A DNA stretch of 64,000 bases from Malus domestica (Eukaryota; Streptophyta; Magnoliopsida; Rosales; Rosaceae): assembly GCF_042453785.1 (NCBI RefSeq), contig NC_091666.1, positions 26,556,501 to 26,620,500 on the forward strand, in the 5' to 3' direction. Both the position numbers and the translations under genes were made by a program. The notes beneath the pieces are model-generated. The model made no database searches. It was given only the letters and a program-made list of their open reading frames with translations, and had not been told where the DNA came from. Below, one piece after another: positions 1-10,368 of the stretch (the stretch's first letter is position 1; every line of letters starts with the position of its first letter).

Positions 1-3
1 TTC

Positions 4-2187
4 TGTCACAGCCCGTCCCGGAGGTACTTTTGACGGGAATGTGAAATGACAGAATTGCCCTTATTGGACATTAAGGTACGTAGGTACGTAACGTTATTTT
101 GAAAATAGCATTGGTTGGATGGGATTTTATTGGAAATTGATTTTTGGTATAATTGGTTAGGATGAAATGGAGGGTGTGGATTAATTTGGACCACACATGA
201 CCTTCCTCTCTCCCTCTCCTTTCCCCGTGCTTTCCCTGTCTCTGTCTCTCCCTCACGAACTCACACCCTCACACACCCATATCGTACGGACCACCACCAA
301 AACCCTTCAAAACTTGACGGATCGGGGCAAATAAGGTATGTATCTTCATCGTTTTGACGTCCTGAGTTCATTGGTACTAGTTTTAGGAAGTGAAACCTTC
401 GATTTCACGTAGATCCCGAACCTCCATTTTTGAGGTACTGTTCATGCGAACGTAAAATGTTGTGTTTCAGGAGATTTCAAGCTTGTGGTGAGCTTTAGGA
501 GGTCCTAAGGAAGCTCGGGGACGTTCGTTGGAGAATTTTGGACGCCGGGATCGTAGGTTTCAAGTTTGGCCGAACCCTTGGTTTTTGCAAGGTGAGATTT
601 CGTAGTTTTTAGGCCCTAAAACTAGTCCAACGTGATAGTGCACTCTTAGGGCTTCAATTTGGTATAAAATACGAAGAAAATGGGTGAAAAACGAAGGAGA
701 ACAGTGAGTTTGAAAATCGGCCGGAGTTCGGCCGGAGTCCGGCCACCGGAGAACCAGTCCGGCGAGGCCCTGCGAGGAAGATGACACGTGCACTGCACGT
801 GCTGCGCGTGGCCAGCGCGTAGACCCGTGCCACGTGTGGCGCGTGGGGGCGCGTGGGGCTTCCAAAAATTTTTCTAAAAATATCCCGACGCTCGTGACGT
901 CGAGTAGGTCGATGTGGTATATTCATATACCAAAATTGAGCACCGTATGAGAAGTTATTTCGAATTATTGGTGATGTGTTTAAAATTAACGTTTTTATAG
1001 TTGTTTCGCATATAGGTGAGACGTATCACGAGGACGACCGCATCCAGGGACGCCACGGGGGTTACGACCCGTCGACTTATCAGTGAGTGGGCAATTTTGT
1101 TTTCGTATTACCTATATACTATTGTTTTTCCCAGAAAAATGCTTTTATGAGAAATTATGTTTTGAAAATGCCATGCATAGAATTATTTGGAAAATGTGAA
1201 TTTCATATGAGTTATATGATTGATATATGATGCATACATGTTGCATGGTGCTGTGGAGGCACAGGTAAGTCAGGTGAGTTCATTTATTCATTGAATTGTT
1301 GTTGAGATGTTTTGAGCTCATAACCTGCACCCTAGGTGTTAGTGCTTATTTTATTCACCACACCGCACGCTCGCCTTGGATCCAAGTAGGTGGATGTCGT
1401 ACAGACCATGTGAGGGTCCCGACATGCCAGTCGTACAGACCATTAGAGGGGTTCCGACTGGTGGGTGACCTTAGATATGCGCGCTGATGATATGATGAGA
1501 GAAGCACTAGAGCGTATTTTTACACCTATCATCGTATAGACTACCTTACGTAGTTCCGAGTGATGTGCAGAGTAGGGCCGTACAGGTCACTGTGGTGACT
1601 CCGGCTTAGTGGGATTTTGAGCTATTGAATTAATCGTATAGGACCAACTGCAGGGTCTCCGATTGATTCCTGATTTCACCTGATTTATATTTTGATTTAT
1701 GGCATGGCATGTTTTCTTGAAAATGTTAAAGATTTGAGATTTAAATGTTGAGATTTTATATGGTTATATATTTCTGGGAAAGTATACAGGTTTTTACGGC
1801 GAGGGGATATAACTGTTTTAATGAAATGTTTTGCAAAACTAATTTGTTTTACTGACCCACTCATTTTGTTTTGCGCCCCTCCAGGTTCTAGTTTAGCGGT
1901 GGTTGGCTCACGAGGTCCTTTCCGGCTTTCTGACAGATTTGGGACATGTAGGACTCACCTGAGGGTGATGTATTCTTATTTTAGTCCTACTTGACTGCAG
2001 TTAACCTATGCTCTGAACTTATGTGTTTACTTGTAACTCGTCCGGTTATGTCCGTATGTGGTTATGTTGAGTTTGGTTTGAATTTCTGTTGATTTATGTT
2101 GTTGTTACGCTTCCGTGTCGTGCTTATGGTTACGTCACGCCCACGTGACGGCCAGCACACCTGGATCCTCCGGATCAGGGTGTGTCA
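4..2187. mobile_element. Solo LTR of a long-LTR retrotransposon
   Basis: The block begins TGTCACAGCCCGTCCCGG and ends GATCAGGGTGTGTCA, the TG...CA ends of a plant LTR. The five bases after it (2188-2192) are GTTTC, and the only three bases left of it in the window are TTC, matching the last three of a GTTTC target duplication. No pol or gag reading frame is present and no second LTR is visible, so this looks like a solo LTR of about 2.2 kb. LTRs this long are usual for Ty3/gypsy elements, but that class is inferred. Short open frames inside it (560-926, 1296-1487) have no recognisable domain. Confidence 0.72.
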
Positions 2188-2743
2188 GTTTCTCCGTTGA
2201 AAATCAAGTGCATTATGAAAGTATCACTTGTTGTGGCTTCATGAATAGAGCACTTCAATTGCTTTTTTAGGTGCCATTTGCATTTTTCTGTAAAAAGTGT
2301 TTCTTATAAGTAGCATATGTTGCATGCTTCTTTCATGGAGCACATCAAGTCTTTTTTTTAGTGGGCACTTGAATTTCTCTTAAAAAATTGGTGTACTCCA
2401 AATACTAGAAATGCTTCTGACCATAAGTGATTTTTAAAAAAGTATTTTCAAAACGAGCTCTTATTGTAGCTAGTTCCAAATGAGAATTATAAGATTTGGT
2501 AATGTTAATACGAAGTAAATTCAAAAAATGAATTCTACAGTTAAATCCAAATATATTTCTTTAGTACTTAACTAGTGTATTCCCTTTGTTAACATTAACA
2601 GAAACACTTTTGAATTAAACTATAGAAAGAAGAAATATGAACTGTTAAGTATCATATGCAATAATAGTCAAAAGAAAAAGAACAAAACTTGAAAATATGA
2701 GACACATGAATTAAACTATAGAAAAGAAGAAGGGAGCTGATTT
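2188..2743. other. AT-rich spacer, no gene seen
   Basis: No coding or RNA gene is recognised. A phrase beginning GAATTAAACTATAGAAA occurs near 2612 and again near 2709, with a related piece near 2910, suggesting small local duplications. The stretch 2210-2460 holds AAGTGCTT-type words reminiscent of decayed MITEs, but I cannot fix its ends. Confidence 0.5.
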
Positions 2744-2867
2744 TCACACACCTTTTATAGCTTTTCCCACACCCCTCTTTGTTCCAAGCCATCAGATTGA
2801 ATAAATCAAACGAAAACAACGGATATGATTAGTCAGAGGTGTATAGGAAGCTATAAAAGGTGTGTGT
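2744..2867. mobile_element. Short MITE with ACACACC-type inverted ends
   Basis: CACACACCTTTTATAGCTT at 2745-2763 is the exact reverse complement of 2848-2866, giving a 19-bp perfect terminal inverted repeat on a ~123-bp element. The interior resembles the two larger GGTGTGTGG elements at 16113 and 20572, so it is probably a related small member. Confidence 0.75.
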
Positions 2868-2955
2868 TTATCATTTCCCAAGAAGAAAAACGCCGCACGT
2901 ATAAACACTAGATGCAATAATAGTTGAAGGAAAAGAAGATCGAAACTCAGAAAGG

Positions 2956-2962
2956 AAAAAAA
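2956..2962 (-). terminator. Pol III T-run terminator of U6
   Basis: Seven consecutive T on the minus strand directly follow the U6 3' end, the usual RNA polymerase III stop. One G interrupts the normally continuous U tail just before it. Confidence 0.75.
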
Positions 2963-3010
2963 CATTTAGACCATTTCTCGATTTATGCGTGTCATCCATG
3001 CACAAGGACT

Positions 3011-3042
<32 letters not shown>

Positions 3043-3062
3043 TCGGATAGCCCCGAAGGGAA
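2956..3062 (-). ncRNA. U6: U6 spliceosomal snRNA (divergent copy)
   Basis: On the minus strand the segment reads as U6 snRNA from the 5' stem-loop (CCCTTCGGGG) through GATACAGAGAAGATTAGCA to GACACGCATAAATCGAG and a terminal T run. The ACAGAGA box, which pairs with the 5' splice site, and the AGC triad are unchanged. About ten positions differ from the plant consensus as I remember it. Most cluster in the centre, where the usual GGCCCCTGCGCAAGG reads AGTCCTTGTGCATGG, and several are C-to-T or G-to-A. An upstream USE and TATA box with Pol III spacing are intact. It may be a weakly functional variant or a recent pseudogene; sequence identity as a U6 copy is certain, activity is not. Confidence 0.88.
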
Positions 3063-3084
3063 AAACTTACTTGCAAGTGAGTGC

Positions 3085-3128
3085 TATATAAAGCCTAATG
3101 AAAGAAGTCTTCTGGCCGATGTGGGACT
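3085..3128 (-). promoter_or_regulatory. U6 promoter: USE and TATA box
   Basis: On the minus strand AGTCCCACATCG (3128-3117) matches the plant snRNA upstream sequence element RTCCCACATCG, and TTTATATA lies at 3092-3085. The gap of about 24 bp between them is the shorter spacing known for Pol III snRNA genes; Pol II snRNA genes have about ten more. The TATA box sits about 23 bp before the U6 5' end. Confidence 0.88.
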
Positions 3129-3731
3129 GTTAGCTCACCTCCGCGTCCTCCAAACAGCACTCATGATATTATCGTTTATGTGCAATTTACAAATTTGATT
3201 GATTCCATACATACTTTTAAAACTAACCCATCTTTGTTTTTATTTATATTAATATGATATTTTAAATTACTCTAATTTATGAAATAGAGAATTCAAATTT
3301 TGGTTAAACTGATGAATATTGTATTTACCAACTGATTCAACTCACGAAGTCACGAAGGAAGTGTTTTTGATAAACCCGTGTTAGCGGAGAGGGTTAGATA
3401 AAAAGAGGACTCAAGCTCAACCAGAGTTGTCCCAAAGGCAAGGCGACCAAAGACATGTACCATAGTCCTCAGTTAGAAACAAACCTCATATTTTTTTCAT
3501 AACCTAGATGGTAAAATGAATTAGTAGGTTTGATATATAGTCTCACTAATTTATTAAAAAAATGTATTAATTAAGTTAAGATATTAAATTAGGAGTGCCT
3601 CATTAAACTCTCTTCGTAGGCCTCAGTTTGCAGTGGGACGGCTCTAGCTCAACATTTTCTTATATATCACATTGCAACTACGTCCATCACGCTCAACTTC
3701 TTTTACAACAACAACAACTTAATTAGAAGAT
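3129..3731. other. Intergenic spacer
   Basis: AT-rich sequence between the U6 promoter and the 3' end of the CASP-like gene. No coding or RNA feature is recognised. The part near 3600-3731 may hold the 3' UTR of the minus-strand CASP-like gene. Confidence 0.5.
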
Positions 3732-4665
3732 CTAAACCTGAATCTTTCTCGACTTGGTTGCAGAGCTGATGGTGAGCATGAGCAAGAAAACGAGAGACAA
3801 GTAAGAGAGAACCACAGAATCAGTCCCTCTTTTGCAGAACTTCCCAAAGTGATCACAAATTGGCGCCCAGCCCGAGTGGCTATTCCCATATTGCCCCACG
3901 TACCCTATTGCAGTTGCAGCTGAGCATCCAGCCATCAGCAAACACAGCATTACCTGTCAGACGAAAGAAAGATTCGAACTTGAGACATCTTTAAAAAAAA
4001 AAAAAGGAGAAAACCCTGCTAGACTAATAGTTCGTTGATATACAGTAATTTTATGCTTGTAAAGCCGAGCTGGCATACCAAATTGTGTAGGGACAAGATA
4101 TTGCGGTCTGTACCAAAAGATTCAAACTTGAGACCTCTTTTTGAAAGAAAAAAAAACTCAGAGAACTCGGCTAGACCAATAAATATTGGTAATAAGGAAA
4201 ATTATGGGTGGAAAATAAAAACCGAGTTGGCATACCAAATCGTGTAGGAACAAGATGAAGTAGTTGGTAGGATTCGAACCATGGCGATGGATAAGGAAAA
4301 GGAGGAACAAGGAGAGCAAGCAGAAGGCACTCACAACAGCATTTGCATAAGCAAAGAACCTGCAAAAATACATAATATGTATGAAAAATTAATTAAACAA
4401 AATGAGAAAAAAATTATTTTTACTTTTCGGGGGCAAAATAAAATTGGTTTTATCTTTCATCTTACTTGAAGGTAGGTGAATAATAATATCGAGCATCAAA
4501 TTCTATGCCAATAATCTGACTGCTTTGCTTGTTGGTGACCATCACCCAAGTTGCAGCCAATGTAGCAGTCATTGTGACAGTTCTCATGAAGATTTGGACT
4601 CCAAGAAAAATCTTTTGGGTTTTCAGAGGTGGGTTTTGCTGGAACTTGGAGTCTGTGCTGGCCAT
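3732..4665 (-). CDS. CASPL1: CASP-like four-TM membrane protein
   Basis: Three exons join in frame: 4665-4466, 4359-4236 and 3953-3732, with GT-AG introns (GTAAGA...TTGCAG and GTATGC...GACAG). The product is 181 residues, the usual CASPL size. Four hydrophobic segments lie near residues 19-41, 68-91, 100-128 and 156-174. The arginine in TM1 (R28) and the aspartate in TM3 (D107), the two charged residues typical of the CASP/MARVEL-related family, are both present. The start ATG is followed by ASTDSKF; an upstream in-frame MFSATQELFT is taken as leader because family members begin near here. CASP relatives form plasma-membrane scaffolds; Casparian-strip CASPs guide lignin deposition, while CASPL1 roles are less defined. 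Resemblance to the 1F subgroup is from memory. A TATA box lies about 105 bp upstream. Confidence 0.88.
3962..4262. repeat. Tandem duplication inside CASP-like intron 2, copying the exon 2 donor
   Basis: Two ~150-bp units sit head to tail: 3962-4107 and 4111-4262. Both contain GATTC(G/A)AACTTGAGAC, an A-rich tract, CTAGAC(T/C)AATA and a block ending GGCATACCAAAT(T/C)GTGTAGG. The right unit includes the last ~27 bp of coding exon 2 and its GTATGC donor; the left unit carries a mutated copy of the same exon end and donor within intron 2. Confidence 0.75.
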
Positions 4666-4768
4666 GGTGAAAAGTTCTTGGGTTGCAGAAAACAAGGAAC
4701 AGAAAATAAGAGCTGAAGGGAAACGATAAGGGGCAGATATTGAGTAGTGTGTGGAGATAAGAGGAGCA

Positions 4769-4774
4769 TTTATA
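4769..4774 (-). promoter_or_regulatory. TATA box of the CASP-like gene
   Basis: TATAAA reads on the minus strand about 105 bp before the start codon, a normal distance allowing a ~70-nt 5' UTR. Confidence 0.6.
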
Positions 4775-4779
4775 CAAGA

Positions 4780-6344
4780 TAATGGTGATAGGAATCTTTC
4801 GAGAGTGGAGAGTTAAGGTGTTGGTGTGACTTGTCGACTCAACCGCAAATTAAATTTTTGGGTTTCCATTTTATCTCATTTGCAGAATTTTGGCATGGAC
4901 AATTACATGGTTTTTCTTATTTTAAATGCAAGGATATTAAGAAAAAAATAAGATTCGAGCACAGGACTTCTGGCGAAAGAATAAACGTTCTTAACCATTT
5001 AAACTATTCTTTGACAATTACATTGATAAACTTAAACCCAACGATTCTTTTGAAATTTGGTTTAATATTTGCTTAAGGTTATTTAGTTTGATTTTTTTTT
5101 TTACAAACGACAAGATAATTATATTAATTTCATTTAAGGTACAGAGGAAGAGAGATTCAAACTTAAAATCAAATGGTAAAATATATTACTCTAACCAACT
5201 TGACTATACCTAAATTTACGACTTAGTTTTTATTATTACCGAGTTAATTTAACTCAATTACCCTTGGAGTGAGTGATGATGCTCCTAGAGCATTGAGAAG
5301 TTCAGAAAAGTTTGTCAGTTTTGGAAGAGAGAATTACAGCCATCTTTTGGAAAAGAGAATTACAGCCATCTGCCAACCATGTTCATGTCATGTGAATGGT
5401 TACTGCTTTTAACTTAGTGCTGAGCTAAAAAAACAAATTATCAGTGATCTGTAATTCAGGATCTCATATGTTGAATTGGAGTAGTTATTTATTCCCCTTC
5501 TTCCATGTATGGTTTCACAGTTACTACCAACCAAGAAGGTGGATCAAGAAATTTTTTTTTACTAGTAAGATGTTTATTATGTTGTTAGACTGTGAATCTA
5601 AGTTATTCATACATGTTGTTTTTATCCGTATGTTTGAGTTATATTCAAAGTCTAGCAACATAAGTATTTGTGTATACTTATATTTGACAACATAAGATTT
5701 TTATACTGCTAGACACGTTACTAAACTATTAGCTATGTTGTGACCTGTATTCAAAGTCTAACAACATAACTATTTGTCGGATAACATTAGTTTGACAAAA
5801 GCAATCTCACTGTGAAATCTCAATCCCGTATTTACACACCAATTCAAAAGTTTACCTTTTGTTCAAACATGGCATTTACTTCATATATGTACAACTTTAA
5901 GCTTTGAACCCATAACTTGTCTATCGATTTTTTCCACTCGTTCAGTAAAAAGTTACAAACCCTTTACTGGAAAACCACGATTTCTCTTGCAAAATTTACT
6001 GCGGCCTAGATTTGGATAGCCAAACTGTGCAACATTTTTGTCTTTAAATCGGTTGAAATCATGTAAGTTTGATCAACTTTCCAACCTTTCAGAAATAAGG
6101 ATGCTTCCAGGATGGGAGTTTTCTCAAAAGCTGCAACCAATATAAATAAAAAGAGGTCGACACGACACGTTTTGCGACTCAGGATACGACCCCCTAACCA
6201 TATTCAATGCCATGCATGGTTTTTTAAGTTACTAGGTTGTGGTGGCCACTCCTATCATATTTATCTATGTACGAGGCCATGTTTGGCATGTTACATTATA
6301 GAGACTAGACGGAACCAAAATATATGTATTCATGTCGAATAATA
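4780..6344. other. Intergenic spacer, no gene seen
   Basis: AT-rich. A 22-bp phrase with GAGAATTACAGCCATCT is tandemly doubled at about 5322-5371. Words of the form AGATTCGA(A/G)C plus 'aaatggtaaa' near 4950 and 5150 look like the tails of old transposons. No open frame here shows a recognisable domain. Confidence 0.5.
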
Positions 6345-7060
6345 AATTGCTTAAGGGGTTGGATAATGCTATATGAATCCTACCACGTAATTTATTAGGA
6401 TAACGTTTTCTCATCAGAGTTTACATTGTTAGGCAAATTTATGCTTAATTATGTTGTTAAACTGTTGTGGTATGATAATATAAATACTATGGGCTCATTT
6501 TTTAACAAGTGTTTGGTGTTTAAAATTTGATTGGATTGCTTAAAAGATTGAATAATACTATATGATGAATTCTATCACCTGCTCCATTAGGGTAGTGTTC
6601 TCTATTTTTATGTTGTGGGGCAAATGCATGCTTATGTTGCGAGATTGTTGTAGTATAAAAACAATTGGTTTGTCTTTGTATGAGCTCATTTATTGCCTAG
6701 GTTTAGATTTAGACTAGATTGCTTAAAATATTGGATAATATTATATGATGAATCCTATCACATGCTCGTTTAGGGTAATGTTCTCTATCAGCTTTATGTT
6801 GTGAGACGGTTGTAGTATAAAAACAATTGGTTTGTCTTTGTATGAGCTCATTTAGTGTCTAGGTTTAGATTTAGACTAGATTGCTTAAAATATTGGATAA
6901 TACTATAGGATGAATCCTATCACATGCTTATTTAGGGTAATGTTCTCTATCAGCTTTATGTTGTGAAGCAAATGTATGCTTATGTTGTTAGACTGTAGTC
7001 ATTTGACAATAGAAATACTATGGGCTCGTCTTTCTGTGGGATTAGGCTATGATTAGATTG
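6345..7060. repeat. Tandem array of ~160-190-bp units
   Basis: Four diverged head-to-tail units start near 6345, 6536, 6716 and 6875. Each opens GATTGCTTAAAA(T/G)ATTG, continues TGAATCCTATCAC, then GGGTAATGTTCTC, TTATGTTGTG and a line ending CATTTA or CTATGGGCTC. The middle two units share AAAACAATTGGTTTGTCTTT and are nearly identical, so they arose most recently. No coding potential. Confidence 0.78.
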
Positions 7061-8763
7061 GATTGAATAACTCACTGTTATTTAAAATATTTAAGGAATA
7101 AATGAAGATATTTGTCCAACTTAAAAATAGATGATGTATAATTCATAAATAAACTTATTCCTTTTTGGCTACCACATCCATTATAGGGGAGTGATCTATG
7201 TTCACCTCTTTCTACCTTCTGTCTTCTTAGCATTTCTCTCTTTCTTTTTTCCCCTCTTTGCCACTATATATTGGTTATGTTGTGTATATCCTTCTGCAAG
7301 CACTTGAGACACATTTATTTCAAAATCTGGTATAAATTAACATCTAACGTACCAATATAGTATCCAACTTCAGGATGGAGGTAAAAGATCCAATCATATT
7401 AGACCATAAATCTGCAATCAGTGTTGTAGAATCCAACATATATAGGGTGTGTAAAGCACTAGGGAGGTAGATTTGCTGGCTAGGTTTCACTATCAAGGTG
7501 CAATTTTCACTTTCCACGTCAAGAAATTAGGTGGGTTTTGAAGTAATACCAAAATTAACGGAGGGCATAACAACCGTCTGAATTTTTCAAAATGGCCAAA
7601 TCAAATCAATTTGGCTGTTCAATAAGTTTTTACAATTAAAAAAGTATAATCTTGAGCTGAGCCGACTAAATTCCTGTTTGAAATTGCTTAAACTGAACCA
7701 AACATAACCAAGCTTAATTTACTTTCATTAAAATGAAATAGCAAGCTCCATCATGATAAGTTGGCCAACCTCAGCCTCACTCATTCTTTGGGTCCGGTCT
7801 ATTTTGACCAAACTCCATCTTCTTGTAAGCAATTGTTATTTTTGTGATATTTCTGAGGTCTCTCGACCTCACGACATTATTTTATAATTTCTCTTTTATC
7901 GGTCTATTAGCAAAGAAAGTCCAATCAATACTTCATTTTGATTCCCAGGGGTAATTAACTCTTTATGAAAAAACTATGAGACTCCTCAATTTGTAGCACT
8001 TTTTTTTACTTCCTAAATTCAAATTTGTGCTTTATTATTTTTAACAAAGCATTTTCTCCAATTTGGTAATCAATTATTTTGCTTATTTTCTCGTAGCTGG
8101 ACCACTTCTTATAATTGTAGACAAAGAAGAAGACGGTTCTGTTTTCTTTCATTCAGTTGGAGATAGCAGCACCTGTTCACTGTTCACTTAAGTACACGCA
8201 TATATGTTCTAGCACACACCGCATAATTTTACGGTATTTATCGTTGCAGACGAATCACAATCCGACTTGGGTGCTTATAATTTTCTATTTGCGATTTCAC
8301 TGAGTTCCAACTACATGTGTCAGATTGTGATTTTCAGATACCGAGCGGTATTTCCTCACTCATTGTTGGTACCAAATACTATTACTATCAGATTTGTTGG
8401 GATGCTCACACTTTCTTTCAGCTTAATTAGAATCCTCATATATGAGCTGCTTGGAATCGATGTGCGTGGCAGCAACCACCTCTCTTTCTTTCAACGCCAC
8501 CCTCTAAAACGACAGCCTTGCTCGCACATCTTCAGTTTAAAGTTATCTCATTACAACTGCACAACTTGAATCGCATTGTTTTGCGCTTGTAAACTTAATA
8601 TAAATTCTTGACTCATTCCTTGACAGCTTAAGCTAGGTAACAAAAATCTTTTTAGCTAAAAGTCCTAAGTTCGATCCTCATTCTCTGCTTCTTTATTGCT
8701 TCGTATACGAACTAGGATTAACTGACCCTGTCAGATGACACTAATCTTGATTCTTTTCTTAAA
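7061..8763. other. Intergenic spacer, no gene seen
   Basis: No gene is recognised. The 100-codon open frame at 8267-8569 has no motif or family resemblance that I can name and lacks evident splice partners, so it is not called. Confidence 0.5.
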
Positions 8764-9747
8764 GGGTAAATCGCCAAAATGGTCCCTGAGATTTGCATAA
8801 CTCATCACTTTGGTCTCTGAGATTCCAAATCGATAAAAGTGGTCCCTGAGATTGTCTACCATCCATCATTTTGGTCATTCCGTTAAATGTCCCGGAGCTC
8901 TTGGCTGGAAGTTTGGGCAATTTTTAAAGCTTCGTAACTCAATCGTTTCTTAACCAAATTCGACCCATAATATATCAAAATGAAGATATGAAAGTGTAGA
9001 ATAAGATTATATCTATTTTGAAGCCCAATGGTTGCCAGAGATTGCCGGAAAATAGCCTCAAAGTTGACTGGTCCGAGTGAAAACTTGAAAACTCGCCGGA
9101 AACTGGGTAAACTTCTTCAATACTCAACTAAATCAAGTGATTCAAAAAATAAAATCATACTTCTCGACGAGACGAAGAGAATGGTACCTTTTTCGATGCT
9201 AAATCGCCTTGGTTTGGCTAGAAAAATGCTCAAAAGTGGCTAACTCGAAACCAAGACAGCCACTTTCGAGCCATTTTCCGGCCAAACCACGGCGATTTAG
9301 TCGTCAAAAAAGGTACCATTCTCTTTTTCTCATTGAGAAGTATGATTTTCGTTTTTGAATCACTTGATTTCGTTGAGTATTGAAGAAGTTATGAACGTTT
9401 AAAGTTTACCTAGTTTCCGGCGAGTTTTCAAGTTTTCACTTGGACCAGTCAACTTTGAGGCTATTTTCCGGCAATCTCTGGCAACCATTGGGCTTCAAAA
9501 TAGATATAATCTTATTCTACACTTTCATATCTTCATTTTGATATATTATGGGTCGAATTTGGTTAAGAAACGATTGAGTTACGAAGCTTTGAAAATTGCC
9601 CAAACTTCCTGCCACGAGCTCCGGGACACTTAACGGAATGACCAAAATAATGGATGGTGGACAATCTCAGGGACCACTTTTATCGATTTGGAATCTCAAG
9701 GACCAAAGTGATGAGTTATGCAAATCTTAAGGACCATTTTTCATTTC
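8764..9747. mobile_element. Long foldback (palindromic) element
   Basis: Arms 8764-9241 and about 9256-9747 are near-perfect reverse complements with only a ~14-bp centre around 9248. Landmarks present in both arms are ATGGTCC near the ends, GATTTGCATAACTCATCACT, CCAAATCGATAAAAGTGGTC, AATTCGACCCATAATATATC and AGATTGCCGGAAAATAGCC. Identity by eye is about 95 percent, with one ~12-bp insertion near 9390. There is no transposase frame. The long terminal inverted repeat suggests a non-autonomous MULE or foldback element; I see no clean 9-bp target duplication. Confidence 0.82.
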
Positions 9748-10368
9748 TTAAAATAACCCCTTTTTACATGGACAAAAAATAAAATTACAGTTTGGTGGGT
9801 GGTTGGAGGGGAAGAATGATTGAAAAGTGAAATTCATTTGGTTTGGAATCTTTTTTTTACCGTTCTTTTGAAAATTACTACATTTTAGGGAAGCCTGTGC
9901 AGTGCCCCCCCCCCCCCCCCCCGGGGCGCTCTTCATAAGTACTAGCAATGGCTGAATTAGCTGACATAATTCCACAAACTTGAAACAAATTGCTCTCAGG
10001 GTGCCTAGTTCAAGTCCTAAACGAAAACTCCAAGCTTTAGTCTCATCGACGAGTTAAGGACTCATGAGGTTGGTTTGTATTCCAGTTGGTTAAGACCCTT
10101 CACCTGTGCGCTGGCTATCCATTCAACGACTCCCCTTTTTGCTTACATTGCATATAAAAATAAATTATATATGAAAAAAGGAGTTAAGTACTAGATGGAA
10201 GTGTCTATCAAAGTGATCATAAATCTACAAGCATTTAGAACATATTTAGTCGACTAATTATTGATAATTACAATTATTTACAGATTGAATGGGGAATTGC
10301 CCCAAAGATGACTGGGAGATTTGAACTGAATTTACAGCTATCTATTTTAGCAGAGAATTCCTATGCCT
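9748..10368. other. Spacer and probable 3' UTR of the ATOS-family gene
   Basis: Contains the poly-C tract at 9905-9922. The part nearest 10368 follows the minus-strand stop codon and is probably 3' UTR. A GGTTAAGACCCTTCACCTGTGCGCTGG phrase near 10090 (first 20 bases diagnostic) looks like repeat debris. No gene seen. Confidence 0.45.
9905..9926. repeat. Homopolymer C18 followed by G4
   Basis: Eighteen C then four G, a length-unstable tract prone to sequencing error and able to form unusual structures. Confidence 0.9.

Noticed and set aside
560-926. Open frames of 90-101 codons on minus
   Set aside because: They sit in the GC-rich part of the solo LTR and show no domain.
2989-3198. 69-codon open frame on plus
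   Set aside because: It lies opposite the U6 snRNA and its promoter, which explain the sequence fully.
4271-4285. GATTCGAACCATGG, resembling a tRNA T-arm
   Set aside because: It is coding sequence of CASP-like exon 2 and no cloverleaf can be drawn around it.
8755-9760. A target-site duplication for the 1-kb foldback
   Set aside because: The flanks TTTCTTAAA and TTTTTACAT do not match; no clean duplication could be defined.
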